Positions 28,142 to 36,809 of a stretch of DNA of 40,028 nt are shown here, in pieces. The stretch lies in the NCBI RefSeq assembly GCF_002895485.1, contig NZ_AZRK01000015.1:1-40028 (forward strand), in the 5' to 3' direction. Under the pieces are notes generated by a model. That model ran no database searches and was not told the origin of the DNA. It saw only the letters and a program-made list of their open reading frames with translations. How positions within the stretch are numbered: the first letter of the stretch is position 1; the number at the start of each line of letters is the position of its first letter. The position numbers were made by a program, and so were the translations under genes. This stretch comes from Petrotoga sp. 9PWA.NaAc.5.4. GTDB taxonomy: Bacteria; Thermotogota; Thermotogae; Petrotogales; Petrotogaceae.

Positions 28142-28894
28142 TCAATCCCTCTTTATCGACATATATACTCTAATTCCACCAGATTTTTCAAGTTCAATTA
28201 CATTACCAAAAACTTCTTTCATATGTAATTCTAAGCTGCTTCCTCCTTTATTATGATAAGCAACCAAAAACAACTTTCCATTAGAGTTTAAATGCTCCTT
28301 AGAATCTTTTATGAGCGTTTTTAAAACTTCTTTTCCCGCAACTATAGGCGGGTTAGAAACTATAATTTCAAACATCTCGTGTTCCCAAGGTTCAAATAAA
28401 TTCCCTTGTTTAATAACTGCTTCTACATTGTTATTTTTTGAATTGATCTTCGAAAAATCAACGGCTCGTATGTTTATATCACTCATATATAAATTGATTC
28501 CTGGAAATTCTTTTTTCAAAGTAATTCCAATTACACCGTAACCACAACCTATATCTAAAACCTTTTCGTTTGTTAATTTAACATTTTCTATTAGCAAAAT
28601 ACTCGCTTTGTCGATTCGCTTTTTTCCATATACCCCCGATGGTGCTTTGAAAATATACTGATGACCATTTTTTAATCGTAAAGATAAATTCCTTACGATT
28701 AATTCAGACGTAGGATTTTCCGTATAGTAATGCTCAAATTCAATATTTGGTCTATTCTTTTGTTTGCTTTTTGAAGAAATGAGCTCTTTGCTCACTTTTT
28801 CAATTACTTCTTCAATATTTAATCCTGCTATTTCATCAGGTCCATATATTTGAACATCTTCATATTTTTTATTCTCTTTTTTTGAATTTACCAA
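28142..28894 (-). CDS. RsmC-like class I methyltransferase (MTS domain)
   Basis: This 250-aa SAM-dependent methyltransferase has motif I VLDIGCGYGVIGI near residue 115, an acidic SDIN at the end of strand 2, and the amino-methylating motif SNPPI near 180. This pattern, with EHYYTENPTSE and FKAPSGVYGKKRID before motif I, fits the RsmC/RlmG type that methylates a guanine N2 in rRNA. The first ~50 residues are Lys/Glu-rich and not part of the fold. The start is TTG 28894 with GGAGG about 9 nt upstream; no ATG fits. It begins 29 nt after the SRP RNA on the same strand and runs straight into ecfA1. Confidence 0.85.
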   Translation of the reverse strand: MVNSKKENKKYEDVQIYGPDEIAGLNIEEVIEKVSKELISSKSKQKNRPNIEFEHYYTENPTSELIVRNLSLRLKNGHQYIFKAPSGVYGKKRIDKASILLIENVKLTNEKVLDIGCGYGVIGITLKKEFPGINLYMSDINIRAVDFSKINSKNNNVEAVIKQGNLFEPWEHEMFEIIVSNPPIVAGKEVLKTLIKDSKEHLNSNGKLFLVAYHNKGGSSLELHMKEVFGNVIELEKSGGIRVYMSIKRD

Positions 28895-28923
28895 TTCTAT
28901 CTTCCTCCAAATTCATTAAAGAT

Positions 28924-29019
28924 GGCTGGGTTATCTACCACACCTAAGAATCCCCGCTTATGGCTGCTCCCTTCCGGGCCTGACCAGTTTCACGGGTTCT
29001 TATTGCGTAGGACCCAGCC
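28924..29019 (-). ncRNA. ffs: Signal recognition particle RNA (small bacterial 4.5S type)
   Basis: The ends GGCTGGGT and ACCCAGCC pair to close a ~96-nt hairpin. The apex reads GGTCAGGCCCGGAAGGGAGC then AGCC, the conserved domain IV with GGAA tetraloop and the asymmetric loop that binds Ffh. No Alu domain is present. The RNA partners with Ffh for co-translational membrane targeting. The 5' and 3' limits are taken from the terminal stem. Confidence 0.96.
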
Positions 29020-29039
29020 ACATCTATTAAGGCATAATT

Positions 29040-29068
29040 ATTATAACATTATTTTTTTTAAAAATCAA
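29040..29068 (-). promoter_or_regulatory. Promoter of SRP RNA
   Basis: On the minus strand TTGATT (29068-29063), a 17-nt spacer and a perfect TATAAT (29045-29040) stand about 20 nt before the mature 5' end. A short 5' leader would be trimmed. Confidence 0.8.
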
Positions 29069-29106
29069 CTTATCACGTTGGATCGTAACTTTTTTTATTT
29101 TATTCC

Positions 29107-29136
29107 TTGACTTATCATTTACTATCATAGTACAAT
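29107..29136 (+). promoter_or_regulatory. Promoter of GntR-ABC operon with embedded palindrome
   Basis: TTGACT (29107-29112), 18-nt spacer, TACAAT (29131-29136). A palindrome TACTAT-C-ATAGTA (29120-29132) overlaps the spacer and -10, and ATAGTA repeats at 29135-29140. It is well placed for autorepression by the GntR protein encoded just downstream. The binding itself is inferred. Confidence 0.65.
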
Positions 29137-29178
29137 AGTACAGTAATTAATTTATTTTAGTTGAAAGGTGAGAGTTTT

Positions 29179-29559
29179 ATGTGGTTTAGTATAGATTTTT
29201 CTTCGCATGTTCCCGTATACAAACAAATTACCGAAAAAATTAAGATGAAGATAGCTAAGGGCGAGTTAAAACAAGGAGATTTTTTGCCTTCAGTTAGAAA
29301 GCTTGCGGAAGATATAGGTGTAAACTTTAACACTGTTTCAAGGGCTTACAAAGAACTTAGCGAACAAGGAATTATAGAAGTACAGCGTGGAGAAGGTTAT
29401 ACCGTTAAAGTAGAAAACCTTGAAGACTTCAATAATGAAATATTGATAGAAATTAAACAAACATTAAAAAAGGCTTTGAATGCAGGAATATCCCCAGATG
29501 AAATTTCAAAAATCTTTGAAGAAGTGGTCGGGAGGGATTTTAATGATTTTAGAAGTTAA
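29179..29559 (+). CDS. GntR-family regulator, YtrA subfamily
   Basis: This 126-aa DNA-binding repressor has an N-terminal winged helix (VPVYKQITEKIKMKIAKGEL, LPSVRKLAEDIGVNFNTVSR, ELSEQGIIEVQRGEGY) followed by only ~45 helical residues. The short C-terminal part, without a large effector domain, is the hallmark of the YtrA group, whose genes usually sit in front of ABC transporter genes as here. ATG 29179 follows AAAGGTGAG; the TTG at 29161 is a less likely start. It overlaps the ABC ATPase gene by 17 nt. Confidence 0.92.
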   Translation: MWFSIDFSSHVPVYKQITEKIKMKIAKGELKQGDFLPSVRKLAEDIGVNFNTVSRAYKELSEQGIIEVQRGEGYTVKVENLEDFNNEILIEIKQTLKKALNAGISPDEISKIFEEVVGRDFNDFRS

Positions 29560-30340
29560 AGATCTCAAAAAATATTACGATGATAAACTTGCTGTAGACA
29601 GAGTAAATATACAAGTTGAAAAATCTAATATATTCTCACTTTTAGGTCCAAATGGTGCGGGAAAAACAACTACTATTAAATGTATCTTGGGTATGAGAAA
29701 AAAAGATTCTGGAGAAATATATTTAAATGGCACATACTCATATCTTCCTGAAAAAAAAGAACTGTATAAAAACTTAACTGTACAAAAAATGCTTGAAATA
29801 ACACCTTCGATATCTAATAATTTTTCACTTGAAAAAGCCTACAACTTTGTAGAAGAGTTTGAAATTCCATTAAAAGAAAAGATTTCTAAATTGTCTTATG
29901 GAATGCTAACTCAACTTTACTTGTCTATTGTATTATCAGAAGATGTTGATATATATTTCTTAGACGAACCAACAGAGGGATTAGATCCTCTTAAAAGGCT
30001 ACAATTATTTGACATAATCAGGAATCTTTCCATGAAAGGAAAGACTTTCTTCTATACAAGCCACGTTCTCTCAGAAGTTGAAAAAATTGCTGATAAAGTC
30101 GCAATAATGGTTAACGGACAAATTGCTTTGATGGATTATTTAGATAACATAAAAGAAGAATATGTTGCATGTGCTGTTGACAAAACTACAACTTTAAATG
30201 GCTATTTATACAAACAGACTGAAGAAGAGAACGTCTATATAATTGAAAAAGACAAGATAAATTGCAATTATGAAGCAGCAACTTTTGACATGATATTTGA
30301 AGCCATCGCAAAAAATCAAATTAGGGGTGATAAAAAATGA
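29543..30340 (+). CDS. ABC transporter ATPase (exporter 1)
   Basis: This 265-aa ATPase has Walker A LLGPNGAGKTTTIK, a signature LSYGMLTQLYLS in place of LSGGQ, Walker B IYFLDEPTEGLDP and the TSHV switch. A short C-terminal tail is typical of ABC-2 exporters of the YtrB kind. ATG 29543 has GGGAGGG upstream and overlaps gntR. It shares ATGA with the following permease gene. The exported compound is unknown; YtrA-linked systems often respond to cell-wall antibiotics. Confidence 0.9.
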   Translation: MILEVKDLKKYYDDKLAVDRVNIQVEKSNIFSLLGPNGAGKTTTIKCILGMRKKDSGEIYLNGTYSYLPEKKELYKNLTVQKMLEITPSISNNFSLEKAYNFVEEFEIPLKEKISKLSYGMLTQLYLSIVLSEDVDIYFLDEPTEGLDPLKRLQLFDIIRNLSMKGKTFFYTSHVLSEVEKIADKVAIMVNGQIALMDYLDNIKEEYVACAVDKTTTLNGYLYKQTEEENVYIIEKDKINCNYEAATFDMIFEAIAKNQIRGDKK

Positions 30341-31077
30341 AAAAAGAATTCTTAGATATACGTCTAAAAGTAATTATAATCTTCGCCCTAATGATAGGAA
30401 TATTTTTTACTTTTGCACCATTCCAAGATTTCACAGTGAGCATGTTTTCAGAAGAACTGCCTTCTGTTGAAAAATATCTTGGAGATAATTTTGTCGAAAA
30501 CTTAAAAGATTGGAATTTTTACATAACATCACAATGGTTTGGAAAGAATTTTGGCCAGTTTGTACCTATAATCTCAATTATTTTAGCTTTTTCTCTTTTT
30601 TCTCGTGAATATGAACGCGCAACCATAGAATTTTTAGTTGCAAGATTGCCCAGAAGAAAAATATTTATTAATAAATTATTGGTAAGTATAATAACTTTAT
30701 TGATAATAATGTTTACACTATCGATTTTACCTTCAATATACTCTATAATAACGGCAAAAGATTTCAACCATAGCTTGATCTTTAAATTTATGATTCCTGT
30801 TTTAACAGGGGGATTCTTTTGGTACAGTGTTACCCTATTATTTAGTGTATTATTCAACGCACAAATAAAATCTTTATTCGCAAGTGCTATATTATTAACA
30901 ATAACAACAACTTTAGGTTTCATAAAACCTCTTGGTTTTATGAATACCTATAAATATATCTTAGGATCCGAACTTTTTCATGATGGAGTTAATTGGATAT
31001 ATACGATTATACTTTTACTAATTGGAGTTGTTTGTATATTCTTTGCTTATTATACATTTGAGAAAAAGGAGATATAA
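30337..31077 (+). CDS. ABC-2 type permease (exporter 1)
   Basis: This 246-aa membrane protein has about six hydrophobic segments, one large extracytoplasmic loop (30-70) and the cytoplasmic segment FSREYERATIEFLVARLPRR, typical of ABC-2 permeases. It overlaps the ATPase gene by 4 nt and is the only permease in this transcript, so a homodimer is likely. A long repeat array follows. Confidence 0.85.
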   Translation: MKKEFLDIRLKVIIIFALMIGIFFTFAPFQDFTVSMFSEELPSVEKYLGDNFVENLKDWNFYITSQWFGKNFGQFVPIISIILAFSLFSREYERATIEFLVARLPRRKIFINKLLVSIITLLIIMFTLSILPSIYSIITAKDFNHSLIFKFMIPVLTGGFFWYSVTLLFSVLFNAQIKSLFASAILLTITTTLGFIKPLGFMNTYKYILGSELFHDGVNWIYTIILLLIGVVCIFFAYYTFEKKEI

Positions 31078-31246
31078 GTCAAATACTCCAAATATTTCCC
31101 TCGTTACACATAGCAAAGAACTTAAAAGCATTCATATTTGGTGAGAATTCGAGTTAATCATGCATTTTATATAAACCTTAAACTTAGAATATAAATAAAA
31201 CCTAAGTTTTATAATCTTTAAAGTAAACATAAAAAATAACCAGGTA

Positions 31247-31808
31247 CTTTAGAAAAGGTAATTTTCAGAAAATAAGCAGTTGAATTTATAACAGGTCCAG
31301 GGTGAAGTCCTCTCCTATATAGCTACAAGTACCAAAAAGGTTAAAAAATTAAGAATTAGTGAGAATTATGTAGAAGCTTTAGAAAAAGTAATTTTCAGAA
31401 AATAAGCAGTTGAATTTAAAATGGGTTCAAGGCGGAGCCCTCTCCCCCTTCCTTGGCTACAAGTACCCAAAGGTTAAAGAAATTAAATGTGGACTTTAGA
31501 AATGATAATTTTCTAAAAATAGAATTTTGAATTTAAAATGGGTTCAGGGCGGAGCCCTCTCCCCCTTTCTTGACTACAAGTACCAAAAGGTTAAAGAAAT
31601 TAAATGTGGACTTTAGAAACGATAATTTTCTAAAAATAGAATTTTGAATTTAAAATGGGTTCAGGGCGGAGCCCTCTCCCCTTCCTTGGCTACAAGTACC
31701 GAAAGGTTAAAGAAATTAGGAATTAGTAAAGATTAGAGCTATGGAGGTATTTTTGAAAAAATTTAAAACTAAAATATTGGCAAAACTTAGGTTTTGGAAT
31801 TTCTAAGG
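31247..31808 (+). repeat. Dispersed inverted-end element, copy 5, four internal units, upstream of exporter 2
   Basis: Units begin with CTTTAGAAA at 31247, 31377, 31494 and 31611 (periods 130, 117, 117). Units three and four are nearly identical. Each has AGGGCGGAGCCCT or a variant: the first unit has AGGGTGAAGTCCT, which keeps pairing only through G-T wobbles. CTTGGCTACAAGTACC follows. After the last unit comes the leader, ending AATTTCTAAGG at 31798-31808. Another leader fragment (about 31186-31222) precedes the array. The array fills the gap between the two exporter operons, and 31078-31185 shows nothing else. Confidence 0.88.
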
Positions 31809-31843
31809 TGAGTAAAAAAATAACAACAAGGAGGAATTCCATT

Positions 31844-32596
31844 TTGATTGAATTGATCAATCTTACAAAACGCTTTGGTGAAGACATCATTGCAGTAAAC
31901 AATATAAACCTTCAAATCAAAGAAGGGAAAATATTTGGGTTTCTTGGCCCAAATGGTGCAGGAAAAACAACCACCATAAATATGATAGTTGGCCTAAGCA
32001 AACCTACTTCAGGAAAAGTAATTATTGATGGAATTGATATTGAAAAAGACCCAGTAAAAGTTAAAAAAACTATTGGATTTGTCCCAGATGAACCTCTCTT
32101 ATTTAGAAAAATCACTGGTATAGCTTATTTGAACTTTATCTGCGACGTTTTTGAGATCTCTCTTGAAGATAGAAGAAAAAGAGGAAGTTGGTTAATAAAA
32201 ATGTTTAAGCTTGAGAATGTTATCAACGACCCTATTTTATCCTACTCCCATGGAATGAAACAAAAGTTAGCTTTAATTGCAGCATTAATACACGAACCAA
32301 AAAACTGGATCCTTGATGAACCAATTGTTGGGCTTGACCCTGAATCTGCTTTCATCTTAAAAAATTTAATGAAAAAACATGTCTCAAATGGCAATACGGT
32401 GTTTTTTTCTACCCATATAATGGAGATCGCAGAAAAAATATGTGATGAAATAGCAATAATAGATAAGGGAAGTATAGTCTTTCAAGGCACTATCGAAGAA
32501 CTTAAACACTTAAAAGGAAACAAGAGTCTTGAACAATTATTTTTAGAGGTGACAAAGAGTGAAAGTGAAAAAGTTGATTTCTCTTATCTCGATTGA
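31844..32596 (+). CDS. ABC transporter ATPase (exporter 2)
   Basis: This 250-aa ATPase has Walker A FLGPNGAGKTTTIN, signature YSHGMKQKLALIAAL, Walker B NWILDEPIVGLDP and the STHI switch. Trp before Ile in Walker B is unusual. The frame is open to a GTG at 31808, but that codon is the end of the repeat leader. TTG 31844 has AAGGAGG 9 nt upstream and gives the usual start MIELINLTKRFG. It overlaps the next gene by 38 nt. Confidence 0.9.
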   Translation: MIELINLTKRFGEDIIAVNNINLQIKEGKIFGFLGPNGAGKTTTINMIVGLSKPTSGKVIIDGIDIEKDPVKVKKTIGFVPDEPLLFRKITGIAYLNFICDVFEISLEDRRKRGSWLIKMFKLENVINDPILSYSHGMKQKLALIAALIHEPKNWILDEPIVGLDPESAFILKNLMKKHVSNGNTVFFSTHIMEIAEKICDEIAIIDKGSIVFQGTIEELKHLKGNKSLEQLFLEVTKSESEKVDFSYLD

Positions 32597-34232
32597 ACTA
32601 GATCACCATTTTAGCATAACCAAAAGAAGGTATTCTGTTAAAAAAAATAAAGGTGAGTTGGCCTCTCTCATAGCTATGATTGCTAGTATATCTATATTAA
32701 TTATAGTTTATTTTCTCTTTTACCTTAATATATTAAATACTAATCTAATATTGTACACAGAAATGGATATTCAGCACCTATTTTTAACTAATTTTATTAT
32801 GATGTCCGGTCTTTTTGGATTCTTCCTTGGCGCCTTTGTGTTAATTGGAGAATTTTTCTCAAACAAAGATTTGAAGGTTTTAATAACCTTACCACTAAAA
32901 CCACATGAAACAATTTTTGGAAAACTGTTTATCGTTCTATTCGATCAGATGATTATTTCGTTACTAATATTATTACCTACTTTAATATATTTTGGTATAT
33001 ACACAAAACAAAGTGCAGTGTACTATATAATATCAATTATTGTATTTCTTTTGTCACAAGTTTTTCCTGTAATGACGGTTCTTTTGTATACCTTAATTGT
33101 TTCAAACTTCTTAAAAAGATTCAAACGAAAAGAACTATTGTTATATCTTTCTACAGCCCTTTTAATAATTATTGTAGCTGTTTTACTGTTCTTTTCAGGA
33201 AACACATTTTCTATAAACATTGAAAATAGCCAAGAACTCCCAAATATTACCATTAACCCTGATAGTATCCTTTCAAGGTTAGCATGGGTTTATCCGCCTG
33301 CTTTCCTTGCGACAAAGGCTTTGAGTACTATTGGAGTCAATAGATTGACATGGTTTTTAATGTTTTTAGGTTTTCATATACTGTTGTTTGTATTAACCTA
33401 CTTTTTAGGAAACAAATTCTATTACTCATTCTATTCAACCATGTTAGAACATAGTTCTTTAAACAAAACAGACACAAGCTTTGAAGAGTTAACTTGGTTT
33501 AGCAAAGCCTCTAATCCAGAAAAAGCTCTTTTAAAAAGGGAATGGTATTATTTTTTAAAAACTCCTGCATTTTCAGTTAATGGATTTGCTAATGTTTTAG
33601 TCTTTCCCATAATGATAATAATCTTTGCAATAATATTAAATAAAATCGGTGTAACTGAAGAAATATTTGAACAAATATTAGGTTATAATATATTTATTGT
33701 AGCTCTTATTTCTGTTTTGTCTTCTTCACTTAATGGTCTATCTTATTCTTGTTTTTCAAGGGAAGGATACCTTTTAAAAGAGCTTAAGATGCTCCCTATA
33801 GAAGTCGAACAGATACTAAAGGCTAAGATTATTCAAATCTATCAAATAAGCTCAATTGGTTTTTTGACTGGATTAATCATAGGTACAATATTTTTTAAAC
33901 TTAATTTTTTTGAATTTTTGGGAACTGTCTTATTTTCCGTAATGGTTAATATCTTTCTAAATCTAATACAAATGTTGGTTGACGTATCAAACCCTTATTT
34001 AGATTGGGATAACCCTCAAAAAGCCATGAAAGAAAACATAAACGGATTATTTGCATTACTAATAATTATTGGATTTATTGGCAGCTTTGGATTTTTGATC
34101 TATAAGTTAGTATCTATAGTTAATTCATACGTTCTTTTAGCTTCTTTATCTTTTTTGTTTTTAATTTTCAATTTTTTAATATGGAGATTACTAAAAAATA
34201 AGACTTATCAGCTTTTAAGCAAAGAACTGTAA
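32559..34232 (+). CDS. Large ABC exporter permease (exporter 2)
   Basis: This 557-aa membrane protein has about twelve hydrophobic segments in two halves, as if two ABC-2 units were joined. The central loop (about 300-340) is soluble and carries EKALLKREWYYFLKTPAFS, a cytoplasmic motif typical of this permease group; FSNKDLKVLITLPLKPHETI near 110 is its N-terminal counterpart. GTG 32559 follows GAGGTGA with 7 nt spacing, well inside the ATPase gene. Substrate unknown. Confidence 0.85.
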   Translation: MKVKKLISLISIELDHHFSITKRRYSVKKNKGELASLIAMIASISILIIVYFLFYLNILNTNLILYTEMDIQHLFLTNFIMMSGLFGFFLGAFVLIGEFFSNKDLKVLITLPLKPHETIFGKLFIVLFDQMIISLLILLPTLIYFGIYTKQSAVYYIISIIVFLLSQVFPVMTVLLYTLIVSNFLKRFKRKELLLYLSTALLIIIVAVLLFFSGNTFSINIENSQELPNITINPDSILSRLAWVYPPAFLATKALSTIGVNRLTWFLMFLGFHILLFVLTYFLGNKFYYSFYSTMLEHSSLNKTDTSFEELTWFSKASNPEKALLKREWYYFLKTPAFSVNGFANVLVFPIMIIIFAIILNKIGVTEEIFEQILGYNIFIVALISVLSSSLNGLSYSCFSREGYLLKELKMLPIEVEQILKAKIIQIYQISSIGFLTGLIIGTIFFKLNFFEFLGTVLFSVMVNIFLNLIQMLVDVSNPYLDWDNPQKAMKENINGLFALLIIIGFIGSFGFLIYKLVSIVNSYVLLASLSFLFLIFNFLIWRLLKNKTYQLLSKEL

Positions 34233-34254
34233 AATCATCTAAAAAATCATAGCA

Positions 34255-34764
34255 CTTTAGAAATGAGAGTTTTTAAAAATTGAGCAGTTGAATTTAAAAT
34301 GGGTCCAGGGCGGAGCCCTCCACCCTCTTTGGCTACACGTAGCGAAAAACTAAAAAATTAGGAATTAGTAAGAATTAGAACTTAGAATGACTAAAAAATA
34401 AGTAGAGACTTTAGAAATGAGAGTTTTTAAAAATTGAGCAGTTGAATTTAAAATGGGTCCAGGGCGGAGCCCTCCACCTTCTTTGGCTACATGTAGCGAA
34501 AAACTAAAGAAATTAAGAATTAGTAAGAATTAGAACTTAGAATGACTAAAAAAGAAGTAGAGACTTTAGAAATGAGAGTTTTCAAAAATTGAGCATTTGA
34601 ATTTAAAATGGGTCCAGGGCGGAGCCCTCCACCTTCTTTGGCTACACGTAGCGAAAAACTAAAGAAATTAAGAATTAGTAAGAATTAGAAGTGAAGGGGT
34701 ATTTTTGAAAAAATTTAAAACTAAAATATTGGTAAAGCTTAAGTTTTAAAATTCCCAAAATGAG
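34255..34764 (+). repeat. Dispersed inverted-end element, copy 6, three internal units, upstream of hydrolase
   Basis: Units start with CTTTAGAAATGAGAGTTT at 34255, 34409 and 34564 (periods 154 and 155). Each has AGGGC-GGA-GCCCT (34461-34473 in unit 2) and a second hairpin, in unit 2 the perfect palindrome GCTACATGTAGC (34486-34497). The leader (34698-34764) ends in a worn AATTCCCAAAATGAG. It occupies almost the whole gap between the permease and the hydrolase; no separate promoter is recognisable. Confidence 0.88.
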
Positions 34765-34793
34765 AATGCAAAATTAGAAAAGGAGGAAAATAT

Positions 34794-36347
34794 ATGAAAA
34801 AACTCATATTAATTGCATTATCCATGATTCTTGTACCAATGTTCATATTTTCTGAAACTTACACCTACTATGTCTACCAAAATAATGTTGAAATTGGAAA
34901 TATCTCTGTAGAGTTCGATCCCCATTCTTATATAGGCAAAACCACAACGGTTTTACAAGTAGGACCCAATACGGTAAAATACGTTGGACAAACTAAATAC
35001 GACAACGCTTGGACCTTTAAAGAATACAGCTTGGATATTTATGTGGACAGCCAAAAACAAGTAAGCTTAAAAAGCAGTTATGACGGACAAAAGATAAAAA
35101 ACGATTTCAACGGTATAACCTTAAAAACTTATGAAGTAAAAGATGCAATTATTTTAGATAACAACCTAATTTTAGATCATATTTTTGCAATATATTATAA
35201 ACAATTAACAGATGGAACATACACCTCTTTTGTTCCTCAACTCGTTTTGAATCAATTAACGTGGAATTATGCAGTTTTAAATATAGAGATTAAATCTACA
35301 GACAATGAAAACTTTGTTATCTCATCTTCAGGTGTAGATCAATATATTACTTTTAAAAACGATAGACTTACAAAGCTTGAAATCCCATCTCAACTGATTG
35401 AAGTAACAGAAATTAAGAAAGAAGTTAAAGAAAAAAGTTACATTGAAAAAGACATAACTTTTCCAAGTTTTGACGGATTTGAATTAAATGGTTCGCTGAT
35501 GTTCCCAAATGAAATCCAAAACAATAAAAAAATGCCCCCTATTGTGTTAGTACATGGATCTGGAGCAAACGATAGAAACGAAACCATAGGTTACATGTCT
35601 CCGTTTCTACAGCTTTCTGAGGGGCTAGTAAATAACGGCTATATCGTACTAAAATACGATAAACGAAACTTTACTATGATGAAAAACAACCAAGATACGT
35701 CAAACATTATGCCAATTGATTTTATAAAAGATGCACAGGCTGCTATAAAGTACCTAAAAACAATCCCAGAGGTAGACTCCGACAAGATAATCGTTATAGG
35801 GCATAGTGAGGGTGCTTCTTTTTTGCCTTATATTGTAAAAGACGAAAAGGTTGCAGCAGCTGTTGCACTTTCTCCTGGACTAATTGAAATTACAGATCTT
35901 ATGGTCTACCAAATTGAGTATCAAATCAATTATTTAAAGAAATTCAATTTTGATAATTCACAAAACGCTACAATTGCTCTATTAGAAAACTTATTAGTCC
36001 AACTCAAAGAAGTTAATAACGACATGAAAAATGGAAAAATAGACCCCGATAAGGTCTATTTGGATTATTATAAAGGTAGCTATTTAATACAATGGAGTGA
36101 ATTAACAAAAAACACAGTAGAAGAGTTTATTAGTATGGAAGTACCTCTGCTAATAATAAACGGCACCCAAGATCTAAAAACACCATACGAACTTTTAACA
36201 GAAAAAGAAAATCAATTAAAACAGAAAAAGAATTTAGAAATAGTGTATATAGAAAACATGGGTCATGAACTATATCGATCTTATACAGGAGTTTTTGAAG
36301 ATGCTGTAATAGATCAAATACTGAATTGGCTAAAAAAGGTGCTATAA
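34794..36347 (+). CDS. Secreted alpha/beta hydrolase with N-terminal beta-rich domain
   Basis: This 517-aa protein has a signal peptide (1-20, ending IFS before ETYTYY). Residues 21-210 form a beta-rich region I cannot assign. The hydrolase domain follows: VLVHGSGANDRNE (oxyanion region, ~252-263), nucleophile elbow GHSEGA with Ser338, acid INGTQD with Asp460, and His491 in NMGHEL. A helical insertion (about 365-440) forms a lid. It probably acts outside the cytoplasmic membrane as an esterase or peptidase; the substrate is unknown. AAAGGAGG precedes the ATG. It stands alone after a repeat array. Confidence 0.88.
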   Translation: MKKLILIALSMILVPMFIFSETYTYYVYQNNVEIGNISVEFDPHSYIGKTTTVLQVGPNTVKYVGQTKYDNAWTFKEYSLDIYVDSQKQVSLKSSYDGQKIKNDFNGITLKTYEVKDAIILDNNLILDHIFAIYYKQLTDGTYTSFVPQLVLNQLTWNYAVLNIEIKSTDNENFVISSSGVDQYITFKNDRLTKLEIPSQLIEVTEIKKEVKEKSYIEKDITFPSFDGFELNGSLMFPNEIQNNKKMPPIVLVHGSGANDRNETIGYMSPFLQLSEGLVNNGYIVLKYDKRNFTMMKNNQDTSNIMPIDFIKDAQAAIKYLKTIPEVDSDKIIVIGHSEGASFLPYIVKDEKVAAAVALSPGLIEITDLMVYQIEYQINYLKKFNFDNSQNATIALLENLLVQLKEVNNDMKNGKIDPDKVYLDYYKGSYLIQWSELTKNTVEEFISMEVPLLIINGTQDLKTPYELLTEKENQLKQKKNLEIVYIENMGHELYRSYTGVFEDAVIDQILNWLKKVL

Positions 36348-36436
36348 CAGTTGTCTAATATATAAAATAAAGTAATAATAGTAAAAATAAAATAAGAAAA
36401 TTGGCAAGGTCTATTATTTATGGTTCTAAAAAAGAG

Positions 36437-36476
36437 GTAAGTCTGCTCAAAAAACTTTGCAATAGAGCAGACTTAC
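36437..36476 (-). terminator. Perfect 12-bp inverted repeat, probable terminator of the small minus-strand gene
   Basis: GTAAGTCTGCTC (36437-36448) and GAGCAGACTTAC (36465-36476) enclose a 16-nt loop. On the minus strand the stem is followed by CTCTTTTTTAG, a T-run expected of a terminator. The plus-strand side lacks a T-run. It lies between the convergent hydrolase and small gene. Confidence 0.6.
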
Positions 36477-36527
36477 GTGATAACTAATTGTATCTGGTTT
36501 TAATATTTTTATTAGCTTTTACCTCAT

Positions 36528-36809
36528 CTAATTGGCATTAAGGGTTGCCAATTCACTTGCCTTTTTTAATCCCTCTTTGCCCATAGACAAAATATAGCTG
36601 TATGCTGTTAAGAAGTTTCTATTTGAAGCTAAGGAATAAACTAAGGCAGAAATATAATGATTATAAATGCCTGCTCCTCTGAAAATCCCAAATTCTTGTA
36701 TATTTTTGTTTAAATTTGATAGGTCTTTTAATCTTTCTTTCAATTCCATTTCGACGTGGAAGGAATACTCAGCACTCCTGCTTTCTACATATCCCTTCGT
36801 GTCGTTCAA
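36528..36809 (-). CDS. Small protein of unknown function (93 aa)
   Basis: I do not recognise this protein. A good ribosome-binding site GAGGAGG lies 9 nt before a TTG start at 36809, and a terminator-like hairpin lies downstream, which together argue it is real. The sequence is mostly helical: a charged segment (EMELKERLKDLSNLNKNIQE) then FRGAGIYNHYISALVYSLAS and YSYILSMGKEGLKKASELA. There is no signal peptide or lipobox and no cysteine. The opposite-strand open frame over it has no ribosome-binding site. Confidence 0.55.
   Translation of the reverse strand: MNDTKGYVESRSAEYSFHVEMELKERLKDLSNLNKNIQEFGIFRGAGIYNHYISALVYSLASNRNFLTAYSYILSMGKEGLKKASELATLNAN

Noticed and set aside
28922-29110. Plus-strand 62-aa open frame
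   Set aside because: It lies across the SRP RNA gene and has no recognisable protein features.
30519-30923. Minus-strand 134-aa frame inside the ABC-2 permease
   Set aside because: It is antisense to a clear permease and has no start signals.
31247-31808. Regularly spaced direct repeats resembling a CRISPR array
   Set aside because: The whole ~117-bp unit is repeated without unique spacers, and there are no cas genes in the window.
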